64,000 nt of DNA from Curtobacterium sp. VKM Ac-1393 (GCF_015350995.1 NZ_JADKRW010000002.1:310001-374000); one strand, 5' to 3'; counted from the stretch's first letter, positions 1 through 9,800 are shown. The notes: generated by a model from the sequence alone, not told the origin. Numbers and translations: made by a program.

Positions 1-70
1 CCGTGGACGCTTGCGCTCTGCCGGACCCTCAACTAGTGGGGTAACACCGTTCCGGCCTCGACGAGCAGCA
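1..70. other. Left edge, no gene seen
   Basis: This is the short stretch downstream of the flavin reductase stop. I see no convincing coding frame, terminator stem or regulatory palindrome in it. Confidence 0.5.
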
Positions 71-934
71 TCAGCTGCCCCCGAAGCGCTCGGCACGGAC
101 GTCGGAGGTGTCGTGGCCGAGCTCGCCGAGCCAGCGGAGCACCTGCTCGACGAACGGGGTCGAGCCGCACACGTAGACGAGCGCCCCGGCTTCGGGCGGG
201 AAGACCGCGGCGGTGAGCGCGTCGCGGGTGAGCCGTCCCGCGGGCACGGCGGACCCGGGTGGAGCGGTCCGGCTGTACACGGTCGTCACCCCGAGCGGGG
301 CGTCGGACGCGATTGCCCGGTCGAGTTCGGCGCGGAAGAAGACGTCGTCCGGGGTCCGCACCGCGACGAGGAGCCGGAACGGTGCGGGATCAGCGGCGTC
401 GGCATGCGCGGTGACCATGGCGACGAGCGGCACGATCCCCGAGCCGCCGGCGATGAGCTGCACCGGCCGGGTGGACTCGCCGGGGCGCCACACGAACCAC
501 CCGCCGAGGGGACCGTGCACCTCGAGCGCGTCGCCCACCTCGACCGCGTCGACCAGGAACGGGGAGACCTCGCCGTCGTCGACGCGGTCGACGGCGAGCA
601 CCACCTCGGTCTGGCCGCCCTCGGACGCGATCGAGTACGAGCGCGTCGCCTGGTAGCCGTCCTCGGCGGTCAGGCGCAGGTCGAGGTGCTGGCCGGGGTC
701 GTTGCCCGGCCACGTCGGGACCTCGAGGACGAGCCGACGGGCGTTCGGGGACTCGCGCGCCACCGAGGCGACCGTCGCGGGGTGCCAACCCGGCCGTCTG
801 CGGGGCGCGGGCCGGGTGACGGGGGCGATCCGGGCCTCCCGGTCAGCGGATGGATCGGCGGACGGACCGGTGGACGAGTCGGCCCACGGATCGGCGGACG
901 GATCGGCGGAACGGTCCGTGTCGGGAACCGTCAC
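71..934 (-). CDS. FAD/NAD(P)-binding oxidoreductase, partner of molybdoenzyme
   Basis: This is a ferredoxin-NADP reductase-type flavoprotein of about 287 residues. Visible motifs are the FAD-binding RSYSIAS, the NAD(P)-binding AGGSGIVPLVAMV and a C-terminal YVCGSTPFVEQVL. No 2Fe-2S domain follows, so it should pass electrons between NAD(P)H and a separate partner. The partner is probably the sulfite-oxidase-like enzyme encoded just upstream, whose stop codon overlaps this GTG start in a GTGA junction; that overlap is why I chose 934. A GTG at 955 is in frame and would add seven residues. The first 35 residues are a degenerate Ser-Ala-Asp-Pro-rich stretch with no known role. Cytoplasmic. The family is clear; the electron partner is inferred from operon context. 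Confidence 0.85.
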   Translation of the reverse strand: MTVPDTDRSADPSADPWADSSTGPSADPSADREARIAPVTRPAPRRRPGWHPATVASVARESPNARRLVLEVPTWPGNDPGQHLDLRLTAEDGYQATRSYSIASEGGQTEVVLAVDRVDDGEVSPFLVDAVEVGDALEVHGPLGGWFVWRPGESTRPVQLIAGGSGIVPLVAMVTAHADAADPAPFRLLVAVRTPDDVFFRAELDRAIASDAPLGVTTVYSRTAPPGSAVPAGRLTRDALTAAVFPPEAGALVYVCGSTPFVEQVLRWLGELGHDTSDVRAERFGGS

Positions 935-1524
935 CAGTACCGCTCTTCCTTCCACGGGTCACCGTGCAGGTGGTAGCCCGCATCCTCCCAAAAGCCCGGC
1001 TCGTCGTCGGCCTGCATGACGATCCCGCTGACCCACTTCGCGCTCTTCCAGAAGTACAGCTGCGGGACGAGCAGCCGGGCCGGACCGCCGTGTTCGGGCT
1101 CGAGCGGCTCGCCGTCGGCCTCGAACGCGATCCACGCCTTGCCGTCCAGCAACTCGTCGAGCGGCACGTTGGTCGTGTACCCGCCGGTGCTGTGCACCAT
1201 GCAGTACTCCAGCGAGGTCTCGACGTCCTCGAACAGCCGATCGAGGGGGACGCCGCGCCAGGGCATGTCGAGCTTCGTCCAGTGGGTGACGCAGTGGATG
1301 TCGACGGTGACGTCCTCGTCGCCGAGCGCGTGCACCTCGTCCCACGACCAGGTGCGCACCCCGCTCTCGGTCCGGATCGAGAAGCTCCACGACTGCGGGT
1401 CGATGTCGGGGGTCGCGCCGGCGGACAGCACCGGCCAGTCGTGCACGAGCGTCTGTCCGGGTGGGATGCGCGTGTCGTCGCGGTCGGGTCGGCGGCCGCC
1501 GAACCCCCTGGTGAACATCGCCAT
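931..1524 (-). CDS. Sulfite oxidase-like molybdopterin oxidoreductase
   Basis: This 197-residue protein matches the compact actinobacterial sulfite-oxidase-like (YedY/YuiH-type) fold. The HCVTHW segment at about residues 78-83 holds the cysteine expected to ligate molybdenum, and the central GVPLDRLF and C-terminal WVSGIVMQ blocks are typical of the domain. It has no heme or dimerisation domain, so it is the catalytic core alone. No signal peptide is seen, unlike exported MsrP, so a cytoplasmic site is likely. The physiological substrate is unknown. A GGAGG site lies a few bases before ATG GCG ATG. It forms a two-gene operon with the flavin reductase. Confidence 0.88.
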   Translation of the reverse strand: MAMFTRGFGGRRPDRDDTRIPPGQTLVHDWPVLSAGATPDIDPQSWSFSIRTESGVRTWSWDEVHALGDEDVTVDIHCVTHWTKLDMPWRGVPLDRLFEDVETSLEYCMVHSTGGYTTNVPLDELLDGKAWIAFEADGEPLEPEHGGPARLLVPQLYFWKSAKWVSGIVMQADDEPGFWEDAGYHLHGDPWKEERYW

Positions 1525-1678
1525 GGTCCTCCTCGGACGGATGGTCCGATCCTGCTCCGTGCCGGCGGCTCCCGTGTAACGAGTGCGTAAACACTCGGAC
1601 GGTCAAGGAGCAGGACTTGGGGGATCGCTCGCCGCCCTCTATCGTTCACCGGAACGATTACAGGAGGGGCCACCCCGA

Positions 1679-3280
1679 ATGCAGCCCATCGTCCCCGACC
1701 CCCGGAACGCCCGCGGCCCGAGCCGCCGAGCGCTCCTCACCGGCGCTGCCGGCATCGCAGGCCTCGGTCTGCTCACGCTCACCGGGTGCAGCTCCGGCGC
1801 GACCGCCGGCACGCCCACGATCCCCGAAGCCGCCGCCACCGGCACCGCACGCCGCGGCGGCCGGCTGCGGATCGCCCGTCCGGCAGCCTCGGCCGCCGAG
1901 ACCCTCGACTCCGCCAGCTCGCTGTCGGCGTACGAGTACCTCGGCGCGCTCTACAACCGGCTCGTCAAGCTCGACGAACAGGGCACCACGGTGCCCGACC
2001 TCGCCGAGGAGTGGTCCGCGAACGCCGACGGCACCGAGTGGACGTTCTCGCTCCGCCGCGGCGTGACCTTCCACGACGGCAGCCGCTTCACCGCGGACGA
2101 CGCCATCGCGAGCATCCGGCACATCCTCGACGAGAAGACCGGCAGTCCGCAGGCCGGCGTGCTCGGCGAGGTGATGGACGCCGACTCGATGCACGCCACC
2201 GACCCCTACACGCTGCGCTTCTCGCTGACGAAGCCGAACGCCGAGTTCCCGTCGTTGCTGACCGCGTACCAGTGCTACATCGTGCCGGCCGCCGCGATCG
2301 CCGACATCGGCCGCACCGGCATCGGGACCGGACCGTTCCGGCTGTCCGCGTTCACCCCGGCCGGTGCCGGCAGCGTCGAGGCCTTCGAGGACCACTTCGC
2401 CGGTCGTCCCGCGCTCGACGGCATCGACTTCTACTCGATCCAGGACACCACCGCCCGGGTGAACGCCCTGCTCGCCGGGCAGATCGACCTGATCTCGCAG
2501 ACGAACCTGGACTTCGCGACCGCGCGGGTGGTGTCTGCGTCCGACCGAGCCACGGTCGCCCGTTCGAAGAACGCGCAGTGGTACACGATCCCGATGCTCG
2601 CCACGAGCGACGAGTTCAGCGACCCGAGGGTCCGCCAGGCGATGAAGCTCGCCTACGACCCGCGGCAGATCGTCGACACCGCTCTGCAGGGCACCGGCTC
2701 GCCCGGGTGGGACAACCCCGTGCCGCCCCAGCTCGCCGCGTTCGTCGACGACCACCGCGAGTACGACCCGGACAAGGCGAAGGCGCTGCTGAAGCAGGCC
2801 GGTCACGACGGGTTCCAGACCTCGATCTACACGTCGAGCTACGAGTCGGTGTTCACCCCGATGGCGGTCGCCTACCGCGACGCCGTCGCCGACGCGGGCA
2901 TCCGCCTGACGATCCGCAACGCGAGTTCCGACTCGTACTACACGCAGATCTGGATGCAGAAGCCGCTCATGGTGAGCTACTGGTTCACCGGCCGGCCGAT
3001 CGACCAGTTGCTCAACCAGATCTTCCGCACCGGGTCGTCGTACAACGAGAGCGCGTGGTCCAACCCGACCTTCGACGGGCTGCTCGACGACGCCCGCGCC
3101 GAGATGGACGACGCCAAGCGGCTGACGCTCTACCAGGACGCCCAACGGCTCGTGGTCGAGGACGGGGCCGACATGACACCGATGTTCGGCGACCGGCTCG
3201 TGGGGTTGTCCCGCGACGTCGTGAACTACTCGGAGTACGGCTTCGAGTTCGACTACCTGCGGATCGGACTGCGCCGATGA
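1679..3280 (+). CDS. ABC transporter substrate-binding lipoprotein (peptide/nickel type)
   Basis: This is a periplasmic-binding-protein-like lipoprotein of 533 residues in the SBP family 5 (DppA/OppA/NikA). The N-terminus has a twin-arginine motif (SRRALLTGAAG) followed by a lipobox ending LTLTGC, so export by Tat and lipid anchoring to the outer membrane face are likely. Family features include YEYLGALYNRLVKLD near the N-terminus and RQAMKLAYDPRQIV in the second lobe. The ATG at 1679 is preceded by AGGAGGGG; a start at 1583 would put about 30 unrelated residues before the signal. It is the first gene of an importer operon (permeases, ATPase, hydrolase, regulator). The ligand is unknown; a short peptide is the default guess. 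Confidence 0.9.
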   Translation: MQPIVPDPRNARGPSRRALLTGAAGIAGLGLLTLTGCSSGATAGTPTIPEAAATGTARRGGRLRIARPAASAAETLDSASSLSAYEYLGALYNRLVKLDEQGTTVPDLAEEWSANADGTEWTFSLRRGVTFHDGSRFTADDAIASIRHILDEKTGSPQAGVLGEVMDADSMHATDPYTLRFSLTKPNAEFPSLLTAYQCYIVPAAAIADIGRTGIGTGPFRLSAFTPAGAGSVEAFEDHFAGRPALDGIDFYSIQDTTARVNALLAGQIDLISQTNLDFATARVVSASDRATVARSKNAQWYTIPMLATSDEFSDPRVRQAMKLAYDPRQIVDTALQGTGSPGWDNPVPPQLAAFVDDHREYDPDKAKALLKQAGHDGFQTSIYTSSYESVFTPMAVAYRDAVADAGIRLTIRNASSDSYYTQIWMQKPLMVSYWFTGRPIDQLLNQIFRTGSSYNESAWSNPTFDGLLDDARAEMDDAKRLTLYQDAQRLVVEDGADMTPMFGDRLVGLSRDVVNYSEYGFEFDYLRIGLRR

Positions 3281-4326
3281 CCACCACGAACAAGCCGCTG
3301 GACGTCCTCGTCCCGGTCCTCCGCCGCATCGGCATCGCCGTGCTCACGGTGGTGCTCGCGTCGCTGTTCGTGTTCCTCGCCGTGCAGGCCCTGCCCGGCG
3401 ACGTCGCGCAGCAGCTGCTCGGGCAGAACGCCACCCCCGACGCCGTCAAGCAGCTGCGCGAGACCCTCGGCCTCGACCAGAACGTGTGGCTGCGCTACCT
3501 GCAGTGGCTCGGTGGCGCGGTGCACGGCGACTTCGGCACGTCGCTCGTCAGCGGTGAAGCCGTCGCGCCGACGCTCTTCACCGCCTTCCGGAACAGCATG
3601 CTGATCGCCGTGCCCGCGATGCTCGTCGGCGTCACGGTGTCCCTCACCCTCGGCGTCCTCGCCGGCGTCCGCCGTGGTCGCCCGGCCGACAAGGTGATCT
3701 CGATCGTCAGCCTCGTCGTGATGAGCGTGCCCGAGTTCATGGTCGCGACCGTGCTCGTGCTGCTCTTCGCCATCGGGCTGCCGGTCTTCCCCGCCGTCGT
3801 GCTGCGCGGGAGCGACGCCACGGTCGGCGAGCTCCTGCCGACGATTTGGTTGCCGATCATCGTGCTGACGCTGGCGATGGCCGCCTACATCGTCCGTACC
3901 GCCCGCTCGTCGACCATCGACGTCATGGCGTCCGAGTTCGTCACCACGGCGGAGCTCAAGGGCCTGACGATGCGGCGCGTGGTGTGGAAGCACGCGGTGC
4001 CGAGCGCACTGCTGCCGACGCTCAACGTGGTCGCGCTCAACGTCGCGTGGCTGCTCGGCGGTGTGGTCGTCGTCGAGAACGTCTTCAACTACCCGGGCAT
4101 GGGCAAGCTCATGCTCGAGTCGGTCTTCAACCGCGACCTGCCGACGATCGAGGCGATCGCCCTGCTGAGCGCGGTCATCTACGTCGTGTGCAACCTGGCG
4201 GCCGACCTCGTCGCGCTCGCCCTCGACCCGAAGCTGCGCACCCGCCAGCGCCGGGCCAGGACCCGCACGAGGACCCGTACCAGCCGCGCCGTCACCAGCA
4301 CCGCCACCCGGAAGGCCAGCGCATGA
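3277..4326 (+). CDS. ABC transporter permease, DppB type
   Basis: This 349-residue inner-membrane permease is the first of the two channel subunits. It has an N-terminal membrane anchor (about residues 12-32), a periplasmic loop and five further hydrophobic segments. The EAA loop, which contacts the ATPase, reads roughly EFVTTAELKGLTMRRVVWKH. The C-terminus is a basic Arg/Thr tail. The ATG overlaps the stop of the binding-protein gene as ATGA, so translation is probably coupled. Confidence 0.92.
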   Translation: MTTTNKPLDVLVPVLRRIGIAVLTVVLASLFVFLAVQALPGDVAQQLLGQNATPDAVKQLRETLGLDQNVWLRYLQWLGGAVHGDFGTSLVSGEAVAPTLFTAFRNSMLIAVPAMLVGVTVSLTLGVLAGVRRGRPADKVISIVSLVVMSVPEFMVATVLVLLFAIGLPVFPAVVLRGSDATVGELLPTIWLPIIVLTLAMAAYIVRTARSSTIDVMASEFVTTAELKGLTMRRVVWKHAVPSALLPTLNVVALNVAWLLGGVVVVENVFNYPGMGKLMLESVFNRDLPTIEAIALLSAVIYVVCNLAADLVALALDPKLRTRQRRARTRTRTRTSRAVTSTATRKASA

Positions 4327-5207
4327 CCGCCACCGCCCCCCGCCGGCGCGGACGGAACCTGCTCGGCGCCGCCGTCGCGCCCCTGCGCGGCTCGACCGCG
4401 CTGAGCATCGGCCTCGGACTCATCGCGCTGCACCTCGCGCTCGCCGTCCTCGCCCCGGTCATCGCCGGGCACGACCCCGTGGCGACCAACGCCGGCGACG
4501 TGCTCACCGGACCGACCTGGACGCACTGGCTCGGCACCGACCAGTACGGCCGCGACGTGTTGTCGCGGACGCTCAACGGCGGCCGGTACGCCCTGCTCGT
4601 CACCTTCCTGGCCACGACCATCGCGGTCGCGGTCGGCACCGTGCTCGGCTGCATCACCGCGTACGCCGACAACTGGTTCGACGAGGCCGTGATGCGCGTC
4701 GTCGACGCCCTGCTCAGCGTGCCGTCGATCCTCGCGCTGCTCGTCGTCGTCACCGTCTTCGACGCCGGGCTCTGGGTCATCGTCCTCGCCGTCACCGTCG
4801 TCTACGCCCCCGCCGTCACCCGCGTCGTGCGCGGTGCGGCCCGGACCGTGATCACGCAGGACTACGTCACGGCCGCCCGGGCCCGTGGTGAGCGTGCGCT
4901 GTCGATCGTGTTCCGCGAGATCCTGCCGAACGTCCTCGACGTCGTGCTCGTCGAGTACGCCATGCGTGCCTCGTGGATCGTCCTGCTCGTCGCGTCGCTG
5001 TCCTTCCTGGGCTTCGGCGCCAACCCGCCGACGCCGGACTGGGGCCTGATGGTGCAGGAGAACCGCACCGCCCTGACCGTGGTGCCGCTCGGCACGCTCG
5101 CACCGATCGTCGCCCTGGCGACCCTGGTGATCGGACTCAACCTCGCCGCGGACGGCCTGAGCAAGTCGCTCGGCGTCGACCGCGCCACGAAGGGAGTGCG
5201 CGCATGA
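4323..5207 (+). CDS. ABC transporter permease, DppC type
   Basis: This 294-residue permease is the second channel subunit. It starts with a short cytoplasmic tail and a DppC-type N-terminal membrane segment (about residues 18-42). The conserved LGTDQYGRDVLSR motif follows, and then five membrane segments with the EAA loop DYVTAARARGERALSIVFRE. It probably pairs with the preceding DppB-type subunit. Both its start and its stop overlap the neighbours by four bases. Confidence 0.92.
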   Translation: MTATAPRRRGRNLLGAAVAPLRGSTALSIGLGLIALHLALAVLAPVIAGHDPVATNAGDVLTGPTWTHWLGTDQYGRDVLSRTLNGGRYALLVTFLATTIAVAVGTVLGCITAYADNWFDEAVMRVVDALLSVPSILALLVVVTVFDAGLWVIVLAVTVVYAPAVTRVVRGAARTVITQDYVTAARARGERALSIVFREILPNVLDVVLVEYAMRASWIVLLVASLSFLGFGANPPTPDWGLMVQENRTALTVVPLGTLAPIVALATLVIGLNLAADGLSKSLGVDRATKGVRA

Positions 5208-7051
5208 CGCACACCGACACCGGTACCGCCCCCGCCGACACCGCGACCGCGCCGGGCGCCATCGTCCGCGTCGACGACCTCGCGATCTCGTACGCGGCCG
5301 GCAATCACCTGGTCCCCGTGGTCCGGGGCGTGTCCTTCGCGATCGCGGCCGGCCGCACCCTCGGCCTGGTCGGCGAGTCCGGCAGCGGCAAGTCGACCGT
5401 CGCCCGGACGCTCCTCGCGCACCTCCGCGCCGGCTCCACGATCGTCGGTGGCTCGGTCCGCGTCGACGGCGACGACGTCTTCGCGCTGTCGCCGTCCGGT
5501 CGCCGCGAGCTCCGCGGCGGCGTCGCCTCCGTCGTCGCGCAGAACGCCGGCCAGGCGCTCACCCCGTCGATGCGGGTCGGCGAGCAGATCCGTGAGGCCC
5601 TGCGCGCCCACCGCGAGCCCGACGGCCCGGAACGGGTGCGCGAGCTCGTGCGCCTGGTCCGGCTGCCCGACCCGGAGGCGATCGTCCGCCGGTACCCGCA
5701 CCAGCTCTCCGGCGGGCAGCAGCAGCGCATCGCCATCGCGATGGCCGTCGCCGCCCGACCGCGCGTCCTGGTGCTCGACGAGCCCACGACTGCGCTCGAC
5801 GTCGTCACCCAGGCAGCCGTCCTCGACCTGATCGCGGACCTCGGCCGGCAGCTCGGCATGGCCGTCCTGCTCGTCAGCCACGACCTCGGCGTGGTGTCCG
5901 CGATGGCGGACGAGATCGCCGTCATGCGCGACGGCGAGATCGTCGAGCACGCCGCCACGGCGGCGCTCTTCGCCGCCCCGCAGCACGAGTACACGCGCGC
6001 CCTGCTGGCCGCGGTGCCGGACGGGCGTCGGCCTGGGCCCACGTCGCCGGTTCCGGATCGACGCGCCAGCGGCGAGACGGCCGTGCCGATGGGGGGAGGA
6101 TCGGGGCACGTGCCCGAGACGGCGACCGTCTCGTCGACGGTCGCCTCCATGGCCGGCCGAACCGTTCCTCCCGAACCGCTCGTCCGTCCCGTGGTGACCG
6201 CCGAGGACCTGGTGATCCGCTACGGACGCGGCCTGCCGGCCGCCGTCGACGGCGTCTCCTTCACGATCGCGCCGCGCGAGACGCTCGCGGTCGTGGGGGA
6301 GTCCGGAAGTGGCAAGTCGACGCTCGCGACGGCCCTCGCCGGCCTGGTGCCGGCCGAGTCGGGCACGTTCTCGTTCGACGACGGGACCGTGAGCGGCGAC
6401 CTCCGCGAGCCGATCGCCGGACGGTCCCCGGACCTTCGTCGTGCGGTGCAACTCGTGTTCCAGAACGCCGACACCTCGCTCAACCCGCGGCGCACCGTGG
6501 GCGCGGCGATCGGGCGACCGCTCAGGCTGTTCACGGGCACGTCCTCGCGGAAGCGTGTCGGCGAGCTGCTCACCCAGGTCGGCCTCGGCCCGGAGTTCGC
6601 CGAGCGGCTACCGGCGCAGCTCTCCGGTGGGCAGCGGCAGCGCGTCGGCATCGCCCGAGCCCTCGCCGCGGAGCCGCGCCTGGTCATCGCCGACGAGATC
6701 ACCACCGCGCTCGACGTGCAGGTGCAGGCCGGGATCCTGACGCTCCTCGCCGACCTGCAGCGCTCGCGCGGGCTGAGCTGCCTGTTCATCAGCCACGACC
6801 TGGCCGTCGTCCGGGGCGTGGCCGACCGGGTCGCCGTGATGACCGGCGGCCGGATCGTCGAGATCGGGCCGACCGAGCGGGTCTTCACCGGGCCGAACCA
6901 CCCCTACACGTCGACACTGCTCGCCGCGACGCTCGAACCGGGCCGCACCGAGCTGCCCGACGTCGGCGACGGGGTGCCGCGCTGGCGGCACGCCGACGGC
7001 TGGACCGACCACGGCGACGGACACCGCACCCGCAACTGGGAGGACGCATGA
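5204..7051 (+). CDS. Fused double ABC ATPase (DppD-DppF type)
   Basis: This 615-residue protein carries two complete ABC nucleotide-binding domains, replacing the usual DppD and DppF pair. Domain 1 has Walker A GESGSGKST at about residues 57-65 and signature LSGGQQQR. Domain 2, from about residue 330, has a second GESGSGKST and signature LSGGQRQR. A low-complexity linker of about 60 residues joins them. Both halves keep Walker B and switch histidine (LLVSHDLGVV and LFISHDLAVV), so both sites should hydrolyse ATP. It energises the importer encoded upstream. Confidence 0.93.
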   Translation: MTHTDTGTAPADTATAPGAIVRVDDLAISYAAGNHLVPVVRGVSFAIAAGRTLGLVGESGSGKSTVARTLLAHLRAGSTIVGGSVRVDGDDVFALSPSGRRELRGGVASVVAQNAGQALTPSMRVGEQIREALRAHREPDGPERVRELVRLVRLPDPEAIVRRYPHQLSGGQQQRIAIAMAVAARPRVLVLDEPTTALDVVTQAAVLDLIADLGRQLGMAVLLVSHDLGVVSAMADEIAVMRDGEIVEHAATAALFAAPQHEYTRALLAAVPDGRRPGPTSPVPDRRASGETAVPMGGGSGHVPETATVSSTVASMAGRTVPPEPLVRPVVTAEDLVIRYGRGLPAAVDGVSFTIAPRETLAVVGESGSGKSTLATALAGLVPAESGTFSFDDGTVSGDLREPIAGRSPDLRRAVQLVFQNADTSLNPRRTVGAAIGRPLRLFTGTSSRKRVGELLTQVGLGPEFAERLPAQLSGGQRQRVGIARALAAEPRLVIADEITTALDVQVQAGILTLLADLQRSRGLSCLFISHDLAVVRGVADRVAVMTGGRIVEIGPTERVFTGPNHPYTSTLLAATLEPGRTELPDVGDGVPRWRHADGWTDHGDGHRTRNWEDA

Positions 7052-9105
7052 ACGACGGGACCGCTCCAGCCACCTTCACCGCCATCGGCGACCCGGGCTC
7101 ACTGCCCGACGGCGTGACCGTCCGCGACGAGTGGATCCCGATGCCCGACGGCGTCCGGCTGCACACGCGGATCTGGTCGCCAGTGTCGCCCGACGGCCCC
7201 GTACCGGTGCTGCTCGAGTACCTGCCGTACCGGCTCGACGACTGGACCGGGCCCCGCGACTCCGAGCGGCATCCCTGGTACGCCCAGCACGGCTACGCGT
7301 CGGTGCGGGTCGACATCCGGGGCAGCGGCTCCTCGGACGGGCTGTTCGACGACGAGTACAGCGAACAGGAGCTCCGCGACGGCGAGGCCGTGATCGCCTG
7401 GCTCGCCGCGCAGGAGTGGTCCACCGGTGCGGTCGGCATGTTCGGCATCTCGTGGGGCGGCTTCAACGCCCTGCAGCTCGCAGCCCGTGCACCCGCGGCC
7501 CTCAAGGCCATCGTGACGGTGTGCTCGACCGACGACCGGTACGACAACGACGTGCACTACGTCGGCGGTGCGGTGCTCGGCATCGACATGGCCGCGTGGG
7601 GCGCGACGATGTTCGCGTTCAACTCGCGGCCACCACGACCCGAGGTCGTCGGCAGCGCCTGGGTCGACCGGTGGCGGGAGCGCTTGGAGTCGAACCGGCC
7701 GATGACGCCGGTGTGGCTGTCGCACCAGGAGCGCGACGACTACTGGCGGCACGGCAGCGCCACCGAGGACTCCGGGAACATCAGCGCCGCGGTGCTCGCC
7801 GTCGGCGGCTGGGCCGATCCGTACCGCGACGCCGTGCTCCGGCTCGTGTCCGACCTCGACGCCCCGGTCAAGGGCATCGTCGGACCGTGGTCGCACCAGT
7901 ACCCGGACCGCGAACTCGCTCCGGGCCCGTCGATCGGGTTCCTGCAGGAGACGCTGCGGTGGTGGGACCGCTGGCTCCGCGGGGTCGACACCGGCGTGGA
8001 GGACGACCCCGCGCTCCGGGCCTGGATCAACGAGGGCGAAGCACCGGCGACGTACTACCCCTCGCGACGGGGCCGGTGGGTCGGCGCCGAGGCGTGGCCC
8101 TCGACGACGACGCACCGGCGTGCGCTCCCGCTCGCCACCCTGCGCGGCGGCGAGGACGGCCCGGTCGTCGTCCGCTCGCCGCAGCACACCGGCGCCGACG
8201 CCGGCCGGTTCTTCCCGTTCGGCAACGCCACGGACCTGCCACCCGACCAGCGCGCCGAGGACGGCCGTTCGGCCTGCTTCGACCTGCCGGTCGGCAAGGC
8301 CTTCGACCTGCTCGGCAACGTGGTCGTCACCCTGTCGGTCACGAGCGACCAGCCCCGCGCGACCCTGACGGTCCGGCTCTGCGACGTCGCGCCGGACGGC
8401 TCGTCGACCCTCGTCACCCGCGGCGTGCTGAACGCGGCGAAGCGCGACGGCATGGACCGGAGCGACCCGCTCGTCCCCGGCGAGCCCGCGACGCTGCCGG
8501 TGCACCTGGTCGCGACCGGACACCGGTTCGCCGCCGGACACCGCCTGCGGATCGCGGTGTCGTCGTCGTACTGGCCCTGGGTGTGGCCGCACGGTGTCGA
8601 GGCCACCGTCACGATCGACCCCACCGCTTCCGAGGTGTGCCTGCCGGTCTGGACGCGCGACACGGACGACGGCGTGCGGTTCGAGGAGCCCGAGCGCTCG
8701 GCGCCCCTGGCGATCGAGCGTGTCGCCCCCGCCGAACCGCTGCCGCAGCGCACCGTCACGCACGACGTCGAGACGGGGGAGTGGACCCTCGACGTCGACC
8801 CCGGGTACGGCGGCGGACGGGTCTACCCCGACGGCCTCGTCTTCACCGAGGACGCCCGCGAAACGTACCGGATCCGGTCCGACGACCCGACCTCGGCCGT
8901 GGCCTCGTCCCGGTGGGCGATCGGGCTGGAGAAGCCGGACTGGTCGGCACGGCTCGAGACGTCGTCCGAGGTCTCCGCCGACGCCGACGCCTTCCACGTC
9001 GTGAACACCGTGCGCGCCTGGGCCCGTGACGGCGGCCCGGACGTGCCCGAGGTCCTGGTCACCGAGCAGACCTTCGTCGACGACGTCCCCCGGACCTCGG
9101 CGTGA
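7048..9105 (+). CDS. CocE/NonD family alpha/beta hydrolase
   Basis: This 685-residue serine hydrolase belongs to the cocaine esterase / glutaryl-acylase / X-Pro peptidase S15 group. The nucleophile elbow GISWGG places the catalytic serine at about residue 135. GGWADPY and GPWSHQYPD fit the acid and histidine of the triad. The C-terminal third is the jelly-roll domain typical of the family. No signal peptide is present, so it probably acts in the cytoplasm on something the adjacent importer brings in, such as an N-acylated or proline-containing peptide or an ester. That substrate is an inference from the four-base overlaps with both neighbours. Confidence 0.9.
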   Translation: MNDGTAPATFTAIGDPGSLPDGVTVRDEWIPMPDGVRLHTRIWSPVSPDGPVPVLLEYLPYRLDDWTGPRDSERHPWYAQHGYASVRVDIRGSGSSDGLFDDEYSEQELRDGEAVIAWLAAQEWSTGAVGMFGISWGGFNALQLAARAPAALKAIVTVCSTDDRYDNDVHYVGGAVLGIDMAAWGATMFAFNSRPPRPEVVGSAWVDRWRERLESNRPMTPVWLSHQERDDYWRHGSATEDSGNISAAVLAVGGWADPYRDAVLRLVSDLDAPVKGIVGPWSHQYPDRELAPGPSIGFLQETLRWWDRWLRGVDTGVEDDPALRAWINEGEAPATYYPSRRGRWVGAEAWPSTTTHRRALPLATLRGGEDGPVVVRSPQHTGADAGRFFPFGNATDLPPDQRAEDGRSACFDLPVGKAFDLLGNVVVTLSVTSDQPRATLTVRLCDVAPDGSSTLVTRGVLNAAKRDGMDRSDPLVPGEPATLPVHLVATGHRFAAGHRLRIAVSSSYWPWVWPHGVEATVTIDPTASEVCLPVWTRDTDDGVRFEEPERSAPLAIERVAPAEPLPQRTVTHDVETGEWTLDVDPGYGGGRVYPDGLVFTEDARETYRIRSDDPTSAVASSRWAIGLEKPDWSARLETSSEVSADADAFHVVNTVRAWARDGGPDVPEVLVTEQTFVDDVPRTSA

Positions 9106-9797
9106 CCGCCGCCGCACCGGGCGCACCCCGGGTCCGGCAGCGCCCCGAGGTCCGTCGCGCGATGATCGTCGAAGCTGCCCGTGCCGTCATCGTGCGGAAC
9201 GGCGTCGGGGCGACCGGCCTGCGGGACATCGCGGCCGAGGCCGGGGTCTCCGTCGGCACCGTGACGTACCACTTCGGCAGCGTGGCGGAGATCCTCAACG
9301 AGGTCGTGGTGCTCGAGACGGAGCGCTTCTACGGGGCGATCGTCATCGCCGTCGACGCCGAACCCGACCCGGTCGAGGCACTGCGGATGCTCGTCGCGCC
9401 ACTGTTCGGCGACACCGAGCAGGTCCGGCAGCACTGGCGGATCTGGTCGGACTACTGGACCGCGGTGGCGCGTCGGCCCGAGGTCGCCGCTGAGTACGCC
9501 GAACGGATCCGCGTGTGGGAGGCCTGCCTCGTCCGGGTGATCCGCCGCGGCGCCGACGCCGGCGTGTTCCGGAGCGGCGCTGACGCCGGTGTGTTCCGGA
9601 GCGGCGCGCTGCCGATCGATCCCGACACCGTCGCGCTCAAGCTCGCGGCCTACAGCGACGGCGTCGCGACCCAGATCGCGCAGGGCGTCCCCGGACTCAC
9701 GAACACGGTCGCCCTGTCGTGGATGTGGACGTTCCTGGCGCACGAACTCGGTGTGCCGGCTGTGGAGATCGCCGGAACCGGACACCAGCACTTGTGA
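9102..9797 (+). CDS. TetR/AcrR family regulator
   Basis: This 231-residue repressor-like protein has an N-terminal helix-turn-helix (GLRDIAAEAGVSVGTVTYHF, about residues 41-60) and a BetI-like C-terminal ligand domain. It overlaps the hydrolase stop as GTGA and closes the importer operon, so it probably senses the imported compound and controls the operon. A 27-base tandem duplication at 9549-9602 doubles the nine residues GADAGVFRS in a helix-loop region; the two copies differ only at synonymous positions. The operator is not identified. Confidence 0.9.
   Translation: MTAAAPGAPRVRQRPEVRRAMIVEAARAVIVRNGVGATGLRDIAAEAGVSVGTVTYHFGSVAEILNEVVVLETERFYGAIVIAVDAEPDPVEALRMLVAPLFGDTEQVRQHWRIWSDYWTAVARRPEVAAEYAERIRVWEACLVRVIRRGADAGVFRSGADAGVFRSGALPIDPDTVALKLAAYSDGVATQIAQGVPGLTNTVALSWMWTFLAHELGVPAVEIAGTGHQHL
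9549..9602 (+). repeat. 27-base in-frame tandem duplication inside tetR gene
   Basis: Copy one is 9549-9575 and copy two is 9576-9602. They differ at two third-codon positions, both silent, so the duplication is not brand new and the reading frame has been kept. Confidence 0.9.
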
Positions 9798-9800
9798 TGA

